From NCBI GenBank assembly GCA_026686845.1, contig JAIVEN010000004.1:16834827-16898826 (forward strand): a DNA stretch of 64,000 nt, written 5' to 3'. The notes beneath the pieces are model-generated. The model was not told where the DNA came from, ran no database searches, and saw only the letters and a list, made by a program, of their open reading frames with translations. The number at the start of each line of letters is the position of its first letter. Within the stretch, counting starts at the first letter, position 1. This stretch comes from Adenanthera pavonina (lineage: Eukaryota; Streptophyta; Magnoliopsida; Fabales; Fabaceae). The translations under genes were made by a program, and so were the position numbers. Positions 24,145 to 37,530 of the stretch are shown here, piece by piece.

Positions 24145-25006
24145 GAATAAATAGAGCTCACTCATGAGACATGTCAGTTTTGGACCTAGTCTAAGACAAG
24201 GCTCTAGTACCGCGTCGTTAGTCACAAAATCTGTTTATATTAGAAGCCAAAAGGGCTCATTGGAACAGTGTTTTCAGTGGGAGAATGACAAGCCCTGCTA
24301 GGGTTTAACATTTTGGAGTGGTGGAATGCTATTGAACTCCAAAAGCTTGAATGTTGTTAGTATGATGATATTTAACTCCTCCTTTCCTCCGTCTCATGTT
24401 TTTAGTTGGTATCTTTCCATCGAGTTTTCTTGGATTCCATTTTGGTAGTATTTCCACCAATTAAATTGTTTTTAAATGCTTTACAAATGAGGTGTTGGAC
24501 ATTTCTAAGTGTTGGGTGTTGATTTTACAATGATTATAGGGTATTTTCACCAAACCCTAACCCTCAACTATGGTCTTACCAGAAATCTGAAGTTATCTGG
24601 ACTCAATCATGGTTTTGAGTTGTTTTGGGTACTTTGTCATATGAGTTTGCTTAGGGAAGCTATGTTTAAGTTGTATGGTATTGGGTTGACTAGTTATGTA
24701 CATTAGGGGTTGAAAAGTTGTGTTGATAATGAGAATTTGGTATTGTGTAGGTAGTAAACTTACTCATTTGGAATCTCTTAGCTCCGGGGAGTATTTGGAA
24801 AGATTGAAGTGGTTGGTAAGTGGATTATATTGATGTATGGTTTATGGGTGCCTTGGTATAATGAATGATTGTGGTTGAATTGAAATGGATTGATTTTGTA
24901 TTGGTTTTCAGATAATGTAGTAATATGATCTTGCATCCTTTTGTTTTGTTATAGTGATTGTTGTCCTTTTTGACCTAGCAAGGTGTTGAGCGAGTTCATG
25001 TGGTTA

Positions 25007-27427
25007 GGTAATTTCCTAAAATGTTTAGAAAATGTAAAATATAATGAGATATTAGAAAAATTGATATATGTGAATAGATATGAAAAATGGCAAAAAGGTC
25101 AAATTTCAGGTTAATGAAATAAAATATAAACATTAAATTTTTGCCCCTAGAGAAAGAGTTTATTACATTTAGTCCCCAAGGCAAATTATAGCTAAGTACT
25201 CAAAAGTTTCAAAAATTACATTTTTTAATTCTCTAATTATGCAAATTTTATGTCAAAATGAAACTTATAATGAGATAAACCCAATGATATAATGCATTAA
25301 GGTTAATAGAATTTACGTGAAGAAAAATTTTATGCCAAGCATAAAAAATTGCATAATGCATAGAAATAGGGCACCGTGAACCCCACAAAAGGTAGATAAA
25401 GTAAGAAAAAGATATGTGGACCCCATATTTGGATCAATTGGGACAGGATATTATAGTAATTTTATATCCCAATATAGTTATAACCATTGTCCCAACAATA
25501 GTAAAATATATAGCTATAGTAGCTTTATTTGCTCAAACCGGTGTAGGATATATTTAGGTAAATAAAAGTACAATATTTTTGGATCAAAATGCCCCTAATT
25601 TCATGACCAACAACCTGCATATCGGAATTACATTATTTAATTAATTAAGTCATTTTCTAAGGATTTTTCAGGAGTTTTTAAAAAGTTTAGGTGGCAAATT
25701 GTAATTGGCTCCAAATCTTTATATATACTCCCTCCATGCACGAGAATTAGCCTAAAAGAAGAGAGGAGGAGCAGCTCCAAAATAGCAAGAAAGAAAGAGG
25801 AGGTGTGAAGAACAAGAAGAGGAAAAAGGAAGAAGAAAATCCAAGAGAAAAATCGATAAGAATTTTCTTCCTTGACCTTTTATGATTTCCTTCAAGTTTT
25901 GAGTAGTTTAGTTGGGTTTTCTTAAGATCTCTTCCACTCCCCATGCTACATAAATTTTGGCCCTGACATAGATTAAAGGAAAGAGGTGTTTTCATGGCAT
26001 AATGTTTAGAGAAAGTATGAGATGTAGTGAAAGAAACAAGTTTGAGTATGTTTGGAAGCAAGAAAATGAAAAACCAATTCTTCCGTTCTATGCCTTGATT
26101 TTTGGCCAAGATATAAGTGTGGAAAGAAGTTGAATTTTCATGATTTTCTTGATAGAAATGGAATCCTTGGGTCCAAATTAGTAAAGAACAAGTGTTGGAT
26201 TCAAGAAAAATCCAAGAATAAAGAAAGTGAATTTTTTAGGGTTTTAAGGTTTTTATAAAGTAACCCTTGGTTCAATTGATTTAGTTAGTATTTAGTGATA
26301 TATTAAGGTTTGAGGAGGCTCAAGGAAGTCCTTAGAAGGATTGGAATCAAGAAGAAAAGGCTAAGATTTCATAAAGGTAGCTTAGTTACATTTTCTTGCA
26401 TTTTATTATCTTGCTATATGTTATTGTGAATGATGATTTGCCATATTATTTCTATAATGTTTGAGACTGGTTTTGGCTATTTTTATGAGAGGGCTATTGC
26501 CCCAATTATCCATTTTCTAAACCGTTATGCTACCAAAATTTTAATGAACAATATGGTGATTTATGTCTTGATATGATTTTTATGATGTTTATGAAGTTTT
26601 ATAGCATGCATGATAATGTAAATGTGTGAGATGTGACTAGCTACTAGGATTTCCAAAATCTCATCACCCAAATACTAAAATGACAGGCTCAAGTTATGAC
26701 AAAGATCTAAGGGAATCAAGGAGCAAGGAGACGGATTTTGAAGATTAAGCTTTTATTTGCTTTTATGCATTGTCTTTTTATTGATTTATGCAAAATTGTA
26801 CATGTATTTGTGAGGCTGAATTTATATGTTGTCATATGCCTTTAAGTATGTTAAGATGTTTGGTAATTAGTTTGGACAAGTTCTAACTATGTATACATGT
26901 TTTATAAATTGCTTTGTAAAATCAAACTAAGTATCATTTAGTAAACCAAACACTATTTAGATGAAATAGGATAGAATAGCTAAGTGTTATATATTTCTGA
27001 AAGTAGATGGAACAACCTTTCTAAAGGGCCAAAGAATATGTAATTTGGATAAGTGTACGATTCACTATGAATTTTCAAAATTAAGGTAGAAAATCTAGAA
27101 TTGACCATATGAATAGAAAAATTCATGGGATTTTGTATGAATTGATACATCAAAATTCCAGTTTCATATTTTTTCTATGTAGAGAATATTTTAAGCTATT
27201 TTTAGACACTTGAATCACCTTCATATGTTTTTTTTTAAATTAGTTATGATTTTTTAAAATTGGTCTAGAAAACTAGGATACCAAATGAACCATAAATTTG
27301 AAAATTTTGTTTTTTCTGATTTGGCTCCCTTAGTGATTCTTGTTGTCTAAATGATTTAAATGGATTTAAATGGACTTTAAATGAGTCATATTACACATGA
27401 AATAAGGCTAAAGATTAAGGTATAACA
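25007..27427 (+). mobile_element. Solo LTR, family Y (copy Y2)
   Basis: It runs from GGTAATTTCCTAAAATG (degenerate Y start) to AAGGTATAACA, about 2.4 kb, colinear with Y1, Y3, Y4 and Y5. It has a TATA-like tatatatactccctcc at about 25719 and a purine-rich stretch after it. It lies inside V1. No exact target duplication remains. Confidence 0.7.
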
Positions 27428-29138
27428 AGTTGAGGTAATTGGGGTGTACTTTCTTGTGATTTTGTTTGATTTGTAAACATGAAACTGTATAAGTATGAAT
27501 AATAATGACATGTTATTGAATATGATGCACACCATAATTTATTATGTTCATTCATATGGCTTGTTAGCACAATAGAGAATGATACATGATGATATGTTAG
27601 CATGTATTAGGCAATGTCACTAGTTATATATTGTTGAGACATATGGTTCTTGGGTGGTGATACTCTAAATATCACATGGTATGCCAATAAGCTAAACAAC
27701 ACATGAGGCCTTGTGTTTATCCTATACAACTTGTTTTATTCCAATCCAAGTAGTCGTCCTATAGTTGGGAGACTTAATGGTATGAATTGGGGTATAACTT
27801 CTCTAAATAGCCACCAATTCAAGTGGTTCAGGGGAAAGAGAGTTATGGTCCATCCTTTAGTACAATGGCCTTTGGCTAGGACATGACTATCAGGAGGAGA
27901 GTTTGGTGGTAACCATGGAATCGACCGTCACGAGTCATTGGGAGGGGGCCATTAGTTAAGATTACCTTCTTATGGTAACTACTTCATTGTTTTGGCCGTG
28001 TATTGATGAGAGTTGTCTCTGCATATAATGCATAATGCATTCATGTTGAGTATTACATCTAAATATTGCAATGGAAGCATGTTTATATCTATGTATATGT
28101 GTGTAAACCCCTGGTTACTAAAACATATATTTTACCGCGTGGCTAACAATCATAGTGAAGGATCTAATGCAAGTAAGGAAAAGACCAAGAAGGGCCTTTC
28201 CAAGGAGGATTGAGAGTATAGTAGTCGGTATCAGGGTCGTCCCCATCTATTATTGTTATTTTGTTGTTTCCTTTAGTAAAATGCCATTTGCAGTGTCTAT
28301 GTAATACTAAGTATAACCTGTGTGTACTCGCTATTTGTGGGTAGGATTGTTATGTAACCCTTTCTAAACTCTCTTATAATTCGTGAATGCTTGTTTGTGT
28401 GGTTTTGGACCTATGATTGAGTATGTGGCATAATGTATGACAAGTGTGTTCTATATATGGCTATTGTCTTGTTGTTTTGGGACAGGAACTTGTGGTTCCA
28501 TATCCCATTTGATATGGTTGGCCGGTTTGCAAGGTTGATCAAATCCATGGGTCCTTATTGTGCCAATTGGGTACATAACGCATTGATATGAAGTGGGATT
28601 CAAGGGGTCAAAACCCAGAGGATTGGTTTCTTTGAGAAGAAACCTCCTTGAACATGGTCCTCGAGTCTCATGTGACCTGTTAGAGTGGTCTATAGCTACC
28701 AAAGGTTTGTTGGTGGCAAATTTAGAGTGTTTGGTTCCTTGTTTTGGTCCAAAAGTGACCATTTTGGTTTTTAATATCCATAATCTCCATACGGAGGTAT
28801 TTTAGGTAGTGTTTGGTATCTATGGTTAGATTAAGAGTTTCATGATCTGAAGGCTTTGAAACCAGGTCCATCAGAGGTTAGAGTGAGAAGTTATGTGCAA
28901 CGAAAATTAGCTCTAAAGGTCAACAAAATGTTGATATGTAATCAGCATATGGAACCGTGATGCTAGAACCCAAGATGCGGCTTCGTGTCACACTGTCTCC
29001 TTCTTTCTTCATCCATAATGTCTACACATCGCGGTGCCATAAGGCCATACCATGCCACTGCCCTATCTATTTGTCCCCTTTGTGATGCCTCAATATGTGT
29101 TGTCTATGGTTTAGGTCTTGGGGTTCTAGGATGTTACA

Positions 29139-29334
29139 ATTTTTGACATTAGTTCCTTAGTGTTGCATTGTATTTTTCATCCATTTAGATCATCATTTCA
29201 TCTTCTGAAATCCATATATAACTCGCGGTACTCACCTTCACACATATTCACCTCACTAATTGTTCATTCATTTAATGACTTAATTTTGTCTACAACGTTT
29301 GGGGAAAATGTACACATTTATCACTAAGTAATGC
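29139..29334 (-). other. 3' flank of the receptor-kinase pseudogene
   Basis: Lies between the pseudogene stop codon (29335-29337) and the end of V1. It would be the 3' UTR and downstream region; no polyadenylation signal stands out. Confidence 0.35.
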
Positions 29335-29682
29335 TTATTCAAATATGGCATTACTGCTTTTGCATAAACGTTCCTTGATCTTGTTTAATGACACTACAAT
29401 ATCTATCAGATTGCTATGTGTTTTTGGAAAATTAGTGCAACAATTTAATGCCAATTAAAAAATATAGGATGTAGAAGTCAATATATTGCTCATCTCCCTA
29501 TCATAAATATTCCATGACTTGCATTATTGCAGGTGGCATTAACTCACTAACCTAACTCTTTAAGGTCAATCTTGAGACAAACTTGTCATCTGTTGGCTTT
29601 TTTATTGTGAACGCTTTAATTAATGTAATTCCATAATCATATACATCTACTTTTGCTAAAATAACTCCAGTAGACCTATATT

Positions 29683-32600
29683 CTACATATAATTGAATTC
29701 AAGCAGCTAAAAATAAGTTTTTGCTCATAAAAAAATGTGCAAAAACTAATTAAAATTACACTATTTTGTTAATTAATCAATGCAAATTGATGATAGATAA
29801 ATATTTGTGTTGGTCTTTCTCTGGCTAGTCTTTAGGCTAGGCTTTCTTGTATATTTATATCATATGATTAAATTTACATGTCCTCGAAACACAATTTTAT
29901 ATCCAACCAAAATTTATAGATGTCTTCCACAAATGCAATTGGATATTTTTATGGATATATATATATATATGCTAGAGCAAAATTAATTAGGATAATATGA
30001 TGTGTAAGTTATGCAAATACATATATGCACACACATTATATATATAAATTAGTTCAAGTATTTGACTTTCTTGGAAAAATTAATTTAAACTAAACTTGCT
30101 CAAAGATTGAAAACTACATAGGTCATTTCTTCAATTGACTATTTCATCAATACAAGAACCCTACCCACAGAAAAATTAGAAGAAATATCTGACAGTATTT
30201 TTCTCTATAGAAGAATTAGAGAAAATACTTTCAAGTGTGATTATTTGACCTAAGTAACTCCAATAATAATTGGTAGTTCATCAATAAAACTTATTTATCA
30301 AAAAAAGATCAAGAATATGCTCATAAAAAAATTAGATCAAGTATATCTAATGTCTTATAAACATATTTGTAGTATTTCTCATAAACATTAATATGTTCAA
30401 CAATATTTTTATATGAAATTGATAATTTGAATAATGTAACATTCCAATTTCTAGGGCTATATTCAAAGTGCAACTATAATGTGCCCAATAGGAATGTATT
30501 AAAAGTAGAAATGGAAAAGATACCATATGTGAAATATTTTGGGAACACTCATGTTTAGTCTTTAATTGCAATTAATGTCCCATATAGTCCTTAGAAGGAA
30601 TTATGTTTAGTCTTTAATTGGAATACAAAGTGAATAAGGTCCTTAGCAGGAATTAATTATAGAACTAAAGATTATGCAATATAGTATAAGATGTAAAGGG
30701 ATATGATAAAATCCAAGATGTAGCAATAGAGATGAAAAAGGGAAAGAAGGTTATTTACTAGGTTAGGAAGATAAAATTTGAAATTACATTTTTGTCTTGG
30801 GAAAAAAGATTTCTTTTTATTTTAGTCCCTAGGAAAAATTATGAAATATTGCTGGAAAGAATAAATATTTGTATTTTTGCCTCAGTGCAAGGGTAATTTC
30901 ATAAATATTGAAAATTTATGTCAGACTGAAACTTATAACATACTGAACCTAATGGAATAGTGCCTTGGGCGTAATGGTATTAATTTAAAAGAAATTAGAC
31001 TGTAGAATGTATATTGCAAAAGTAAAAGTACTGTGGACCCCACTAAAAGTAAAAAGGAAGAAAGAAAACTGTATGGACCCCATACAGATACATTTTGAGA
31101 TAGGATATTAAAGTGAATGCATATCCAAACCTACTTTAATCCTATATCCCGAAAGTAACAAAAAACCACAAAAGTAGCTTTACCGGTCCAGTATAAAGTA
31201 ATCAACACAAGAGAAATTTGGATTAGGAAAAATATACAGTATTTTAGACACTTTCTCCCTCCTTATTGCTGTGACATTGCAACAAGTGGGGGAAAGGATT
31301 TTTATATTATTTTATTGAGAAAACTTAGTGAAGAAGTATTAAATTTAACCACTTGAAGTTAACTTAACCAAGTTAATTAGGTTAAGTTGGATATTTATTT
31401 TTGTTTCCTCTTGACTAGTCTACATACTGCATAAGGAAAGGAAAAAGAAGTAGCTGAACATAAGAAAAGAAAGAGGAGAGACGTGAGGGAGAAGATAGAA
31501 AGAAGAAGAAGAAAAATGAAAGGCTAAGGTAAGCTTTCTCTTCCAAACATCAAGGTATGATTCAATCTAGTTTCTCATATGATTAAACTAGTTGGTTGAG
31601 TATTTCTCCTCTCCTCTTTCAGTTCAAGATGATGGGAAAGAGAAAAGAAAGAGCCTTTATGCATAAAATCAAGAGAAAGCACGAGAACATGAAAAGAAAG
31701 CATGTTTTTGCAAGTATGAGCAAGTTGTGAGAAATTTTCTTTCTTTCTTTCCCTAGAGTAATTTTCAGCCAGCACATAGGGTAAGAAGAGAGTGAGAATT
31801 TTATGAATTTGATGGTAAAAATGGATTCCCCATGGTAGAAAACCTTAAGAACAAGTGTTGTTTCCATAAAAGAGGCAAAGAATAACTATATGAGTTTTTA
31901 AGGTTACAATAAGACATTATGAAGTACCACCATGAATCAGTGATTTAAGCTAGTTTTTGGTGACGATTTAGGACTTGAAGAAGCATAACAAAGCTAGTGG
32001 AAGCATTGGAATCAAGTTAGACAACTAAGAAAAGCACCCAAGATAGCAAAGTTACTTTTCTTGCACTTTACTATCTTGCCATGTTATAAAATATTTTATG
32101 ATGTGCCACATTATGTATTTGATGATTGACGACTATTTTGGCTACTTAAATATGAGGGCTTTGTGCTTGGAATGTCCATTTTCTAAGCTGTTATTCTACT
32201 AAAATTTTTATGAACAATATGGTATTTTATGATTTAATATGGTTTTATAATGTTTCTATGATTTGCGTGATAATATTATGTGTGAAATGTGACTTATTAC
32301 TAAGATTCCATAATCTCATCGTCCCAAACACTAACCATGCTAGGGAAAGATTGTGGGAGAATCCAAGCAGAAAGCAAGAGAAATGAAGAAGATAATGAAG
32401 CATAACTAGTTTAAGAAAGTTATGGCATTATATTATGTAATTTTGTATAAAATTATATGAAAATTCATGAGGCCATGTATCACTGTAATTATTTTCTTTT
32501 AGGTCTCTTATGATGTTGTGAACATGGTTTGGGCAAGTTTGAATCATGTATACATTGTATGGCAATGGTTTTGAAGTATAAAAAGCTAATTTGTCCAAGA

Positions 32601-33538
32601 TAACTAGCAGTGACTAGAACAGGGGTACTCTATCTAAAATAGAGCATTCGATATAAGTGTTATATATGCTTTGAAAGTAGACAGTATAAGCTTTCCAAAG
32701 AGCTAAAGAGAACTTAATTTGGCCATGTGTATAATTTATGTTGAATTTTCAAATATAAGGATCCAAACTAGACAGAGTTGGAAAACTGTAAGTTTTTACC
32801 ATAAGTATTGATTTCTTTGAAAGGTAGTAAAAAATAATACAGAGCTTTAAAATTTTAGTGGTTTACATGTATGGAAAGATGTATGTTTTAAGTTTAAAAT
32901 ACCACTAGTTTGAATGCAATTGGAGCTATAAAATGAGAGTTATACATGATTACCTAAAACTACTCTAGTAAAAGTTATATTCTGATCCATAATAATCGAA
33001 GTTGATGATATGCCCTATTCTAAAAATTAGACATGTAGGCCTTTCCAATGATATAAAGAGTGCATGAATTAACTTAGAATTGAATGAGAAATAAATTTTT
33101 AAATTTTAGGCCAAAATCCTAGTGAGGTAAAAATTAGCCATATGAATAGTAAAATTCGTGCTAAATATTGTATTAATTGGCATAATTAAAGTCTTATTTT
33201 ATATTTTTTTCCTATCTAAAGAATATTTTAAGCTATTTTTAGAGACTTAAAAATCACCTCCATACAATTTTACTAGAATTAGTTATATTTTTTTGAAATT
33301 TGGTCTAGAAAATGGAGTAACCAGATGAATAGTAACAACAAATTTTAGATTCTTCTATTTTGATCCTTCATGTAATTCAAGACTCTAAACATGATTAAAT
33401 GAACTTATATGAGGTTTGATACATGAGAAATATGGTCTAAGGCTAAGGTGTTGCAAATAACGAGTGACAGGATGTGAAAAAAATTCTTAGAATGCAAATG
33501 AATAGAAAAGAAAAGGGACCAATGTATAGAATAATTAC
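29683..33538 (-). other. Intron of the receptor-kinase pseudogene
   Basis: Donor CTG|GTAATT at 33538 and acceptor TATGTAG|AA at 29683. Joining the flanks gives GCA CCT GAA TAT, i.e. A-P-E-Y of kinase subdomain VIII, exactly where the APE motif belongs. Without solo LTR Y3 and its duplication the intron is about 830 bp. A late intron in the kinase domain is known for Xa21-like genes. Confidence 0.75.
30435..33455 (+). mobile_element. Solo LTR, family Y (copy Y3), in the receptor-kinase intron
   Basis: It runs from TGTAACATTCC to AAGGTGTTGCA with a perfect duplication AATAA (30430-30434 and 33456-33460). At 3021 bp it is the longest Y copy. It is colinear with Y5 across the part at 32880-33460 (accactagtttgaatgcaattggagctat). 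It lies in the intron on the strand opposite to the gene. Confidence 0.86.
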
Positions 33539-35079
33539 CAGGTGCAATATATCCAATCATAGGTATTGTCTTTGTACATGTCTTAGATCACCCTTCATTT
33601 AAAAGTTTGGAAATACAAGTCACTCATATGAGCAACCATATCATCATCCAACAAAATGTTACTTTGCTTTAAATTGAATGAACTGTTGGTGTTGACATAC
33701 TCTAAAGCATATGTTACATATATCATTATATTTAACCTCAGTAGAAAATCTAAACAATAGTTATGAGAATATAACCATTTTCAAGGCTTCCTTTGGTCAT
33801 GAACTCCATTATCAAACTCCATTAGAACAACTACTTATGATCTTCACCAAATTGTGATGGCACACATTGCACATTATGTTGTATTTCGCCACAAAGCACC
33901 TTGACATTAAATCAAAACCAAATTTGAATACTTTGACTACAACCATCATCCCACTTGAAAGCTTTCCTTTGAACATACCACCATAATAGCCCTTTCCAAG
34001 TAAGTTACACTCATCAAATCCATTGATTGCTTTTAGAATTTCAAAATAAGAAATCCTTCTTAGCACTTCTAAAATTGATAAATCCTTTTCAACCAGATCC
34101 CTTGAATTTGGTCATCTATGTCATAAAAGGGTAATCCCCGAAACAATCAAAATTACTTACATGACAATGGGTAATATCATTTCAATAAAAGAGACTATGC
34201 CAATGACCTTTTTCTTCTTCCCTTTTTACAAAGAGGCACTTTTAGTTGCAGATGGCTACAAAGAGCTTTATTCATGATAAAAGATTCAGCAATCAAATTT
34301 TTAAAAACTCCACTAGTTGGAATCTTTCCTTGTAGTTTGTTATAAGAAAGATTGACATACTAAAGATAAGTAAGTGACTCCAAAAATTTAGGGATCTCAC
34401 CAGACAAATTATTTTGAGAAAGGTCCAAATTTACTAAGCTTAACATATCTCCAAATGATTAAGGGATATTTCCTTTCAAATTGTCATGTGCTAAGGAGAG
34501 AATTTGCAAAATTCTACAAGTCACCCAGTGTTGTTGGAATAATGCATGAAATATGATTTCTTGAGAAATCCAATAATGTCAGAACTTTTAAATTGCCAAT
34601 CATGAATGAAAGATTTCCAACTAAAATATTGGAAGATAAGTTTATTTTCCACATATCTTTGAAATTCCAAAAAGAAGAGGGTATCTCTAAAATTAACTTA
34701 TTAGAGTCTAAGTAAAGTTCTCCTAAAAAGGTAACATCTCTTAAACAAGGTGGCAATGCTCAAGAAAACTTGTTTCAACTTAGAGATAAATAGGTAAGTC
34801 TTGTGATTTCACAAAGCCCATCAATGATTAGGCTATGTAACTCATTGCCTTCAAGACTCAAATACTGAAAGGCATGTAAGCTATTTATTGTTATTGGAAT
34901 TGATCTAGTCAAAAGGTTTTCTCCCAACGATAGTTTATACAAACTAGTGAGATTCTTAAATTATAATGGAAGACTTCCTAATAGAAAATTCCTTCTGAGA
35001 TGCAAAATTTTCAAAGTTGACATGTTAAAAATTTCCAGTGGTATAGATTCACTGAACTTGTTCACTAATAATTGTAACT

Positions 35080-37462
35080 TGTAATACCCTACACTTATAT
35101 ACCTAACAATTCAACACCAAAACACTCAAAACAATTGAAATAAGATAGAATAGGGTTGGAACCACAACCTGCTATAGTGCTGTTGTGGCCTCAAAGAAAC
35201 AAAATAGGGTGGTGCCATGGCCAAACCCTTAGCACCATGGCGCCATCAGTTGATACCATATTAGCAAATTAATGATTTGTTGGGCGAACTTCTGACATGC
35301 ACAACTTTGTGCTCTGACCTCTAATTGGTCTGATTTCAACTCCTATAGGTCACTCTCATCCCAATCTAACTTTACCTTAAAATATCTCCATATGAAGATT
35401 TTAGACACCTGACACTGTTTTGGTCATATTTTGACAAAAACCAATAACTCAACACCTCTAACTGCCACCAATAACCAATTGGTAACCCGTGACCATTTGC
35501 ACTGGACATATATATAACCAACTTGCTTCAGGAGATTATACCTCAGAGAAACTACTCCTTCAAGTTTTGACTTCCTTAAACTCTAGAATCACACAATGGG
35601 CTATACGCTCAAATATGCATACACAAGGTCCAAAACCATATTGGGCTTACAACCAAACATACATCAACACATATTAACCCATGTCGGGGTCCAGCATCAA
35701 CAGGCATATCATTATAGGCATAAACTTGGCATTAAGCCATATCCACAACATTCATCATCATTGTTCCAATTATACAATTATCACATACAATACAATACTC
35801 CCATGATACAAGCCACAAGCAATACACACATCACTAAACTACTTAGCATAATGCAATACTTAAACTAATAACATAAGCTACCAACTAACTTAGATATTCC
35901 CGATGATGGAGAGAGCTATGATTCCCAAGTCTTCTCCGGACTAGCACTAAAGTCTTTGCCTGAAATGTTAGTCATGGAAGGGTGTGAGACAGAGTCTCAG
36001 AAACCAAGAAAACACACAGCAGATAACAATTAACTATCAACCATATATATACATGTATAAATCTAATGAAATTCAATGTAGAATGCAATGTCATGAATGA
36101 ATGTTCCCCCGCATCATACACGACTAAAACCATAGGCTAATTACCATAACAAGACATACTTGATAGGTGATTCCCTTCCAACAACCAATAAAGACTAATT
36201 CCAAGACATCACCAAGCTTTTCGGCCAGAGTCCACACTAATGATTGGATAATGGTTCTTCCTCTAAACCACCAGAAATGTGGTATTTTAGGGAAGGCGCA
36301 TCCCCAATCCACTGCTACCTTGCTCTTCCTAGTCGTAGAAAGAGGATTTAGTGGCAGGGATATTCAATCATATCTGCCTCATCACTTGGCCACTAGTGGC
36401 TCGGTATACCACGTTGTATCATCATATCTCATATCATCATCACCCAATCAATCATTTTCCCATATTCATAATGTGGTGATAATACTTAATGCTATGTTAA
36501 CATGTCCATGCCATACATAATTATCATCATACTCATAATCATCATTATCATCATCATCATGCTAACATACTATCATGTGGGATGCTTATTGATCATGTAA
36601 ATATATGCATTAACATAATCGTACACTTGAAATAGAATAGAGATAAATCTTACCATACTTTCGCTAGCTGTGCACATACCATGATATGAAAAGAGCAAAC
36701 ATATAAAAAAATAATATCATGAAATGAAAAGAAACAAACATATATAACAATTAACACACATACAATATACAACATGGTTGCCTTGAATTACTAACATAAT
36801 GTATACAGAGGGAATTTTGGCAAGCCTTGGAGTGCCAACCATGAGTCAAACACTTCCAATTGACCGATCACACATTACAATGCCACAATATCCATTATTA
36901 ACATAATACATATATAATCCAAAATCCATAATTTAACCATTCAAGCTTAAGTCATGATTTGAAAGGTGTAAACAAACACTAATGAACCTCAAACAATCAT
37001 CAAAAACATAAATAACCTTCACAAATTCAGATTCCATGACCAACCCTAGGTTTCAAGGCTAGGGTTTGAAGTAAACTTGTAAGCACTCCAAAATCCAAAC
37101 TTGAGCCTTAGAAACACTAATTAACACCTCAGTAACACCAAAGCAAGCATTTTAATTTATGGAAATCTCATCTAAACTAAACCCTTTGATTTAAACATAT
37201 CCGATATATGGAGCCATGGCCGATGATAAGTTCACCATGGCATAAGACTCTTCTGCTCCAAAAAATATCAAAGTCCTACTTCATTCACAACAGCACCCCT
37301 GATTCAGGCCGTGGTGTAAAGTGATTCTGCCTCCTTTCTTGAATTTAGTCTAATTTTGGTTCCTCCTCCAATCTTGTTTCATCTGGTACTACACAATACA
37401 AAAGGGGATACTTTTCATTAGTTTAAGACTAAGTCCAAGATAATATGTTGATGGTTATTACA
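35080..37462 (-). mobile_element. Solo LTR, family X (copy X3), in exon 1 of the receptor kinase
   Basis: The plus strand begins TGTAATACCC and ends GGTTATTACA, with a perfect duplication TAACT (35075-35079 and 37463-37467). Its minus-strand start (TGTAATAACCATCAACATATTATC) is close to the LTRs of the Tekay-type element. CAT/ATC low-complexity sequence lies at 36415-36565. Insertion falls inside an LRR codon stretch; without it and one duplication copy the reading frame continues (EEL to QLL). Confidence 0.9.
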
Positions 37463-37530
37463 TAACTCCTCACGCTTATGAAGATTACCTATTTCAATGG
37501 GTATAAAACCAGAAAACAAAATTTTAATCT

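Larger units (their letters stand above)
22224..29138 (+). mobile_element. Solo LTR, family V (copy V1), with nested W2 and Y2
   Basis: It starts TGTAACAACCC at 22224 and ends GGATGTTACA at 29138; flanking pentamers AGTTT and ATTTT match at four of five bases. Its last ~650 bp are homologous to the 3' part of X LTRs (for example ccataatctccatacggagg at 28778 against the X1 ending), so V is a relative of X. Its 5' part matches V2 around the Tekay-type insertion (gagggactag... gggagaatga). W2 and Y2 split it into 22224-22329, 24145-25006 and 27428-29138. The single in-frame texts inside are chance frames. Confidence 0.68.
29335..37530 (-). pseudogene. LRR receptor-like kinase pseudogene (LRR-XII, Xa21/FLS2-like)
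   Basis: Minus strand, two exons. Exon 1 (37530-37468 and 35079-33539) encodes about eleven 24-residue plant LRRs (GFIPIEIGNL, IPSSFWNF, NLDLSQNNLSGEIP), then the terminal NLSYNKLQGKIPTSG...NKALCS typical of this subfamily. A degraded membrane segment follows, reachable by one frameshift. Next come the juxtamembrane LRRISYFEILKAINGF and the kinase N-lobe with loop GKGYYGGMFKG and VVVKVF. Exon 2 (29682-29335) holds the C-lobe: DVYDYGITLIKAFTIKKPTD to the C-terminal NKIKERL and a TAA stop. Intact relatives are plasma-membrane immune or developmental receptors. Here many stops and frameshifts occur. The HxDLKxxN catalytic loop reads FNLKQSN, and the DFG aspartate-phenylalanine-glycine is lost. 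Solo LTR X3 splits exon 1 and Y3 sits in the intron. The N-terminal LRRs and signal peptide are missing. Confidence 0.87.

Noticed and set aside
22325..24149. Target duplication for LTR W2
   Set aside because: AAAGA and GAATA do not match well enough; the 3' end of W2 has diverged, so no duplication is claimed.
25747..26109. 120-codon minus-strand frame with Phe/Ser-rich text
   Set aside because: Antisense to the purine-rich leader of LTR Y2; the composition explains the open frame and no motif is present.
28451..28805. Two opposing frames of about 70-100 codons
   Set aside because: Both lie in the 3' part of LTR V1, which is non-coding in all related LTRs.
29950..30050. TA-rich stretch as promoter or matrix attachment site
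   Set aside because: Simple AT dinucleotide runs within the pseudogene intron; no supporting signal.
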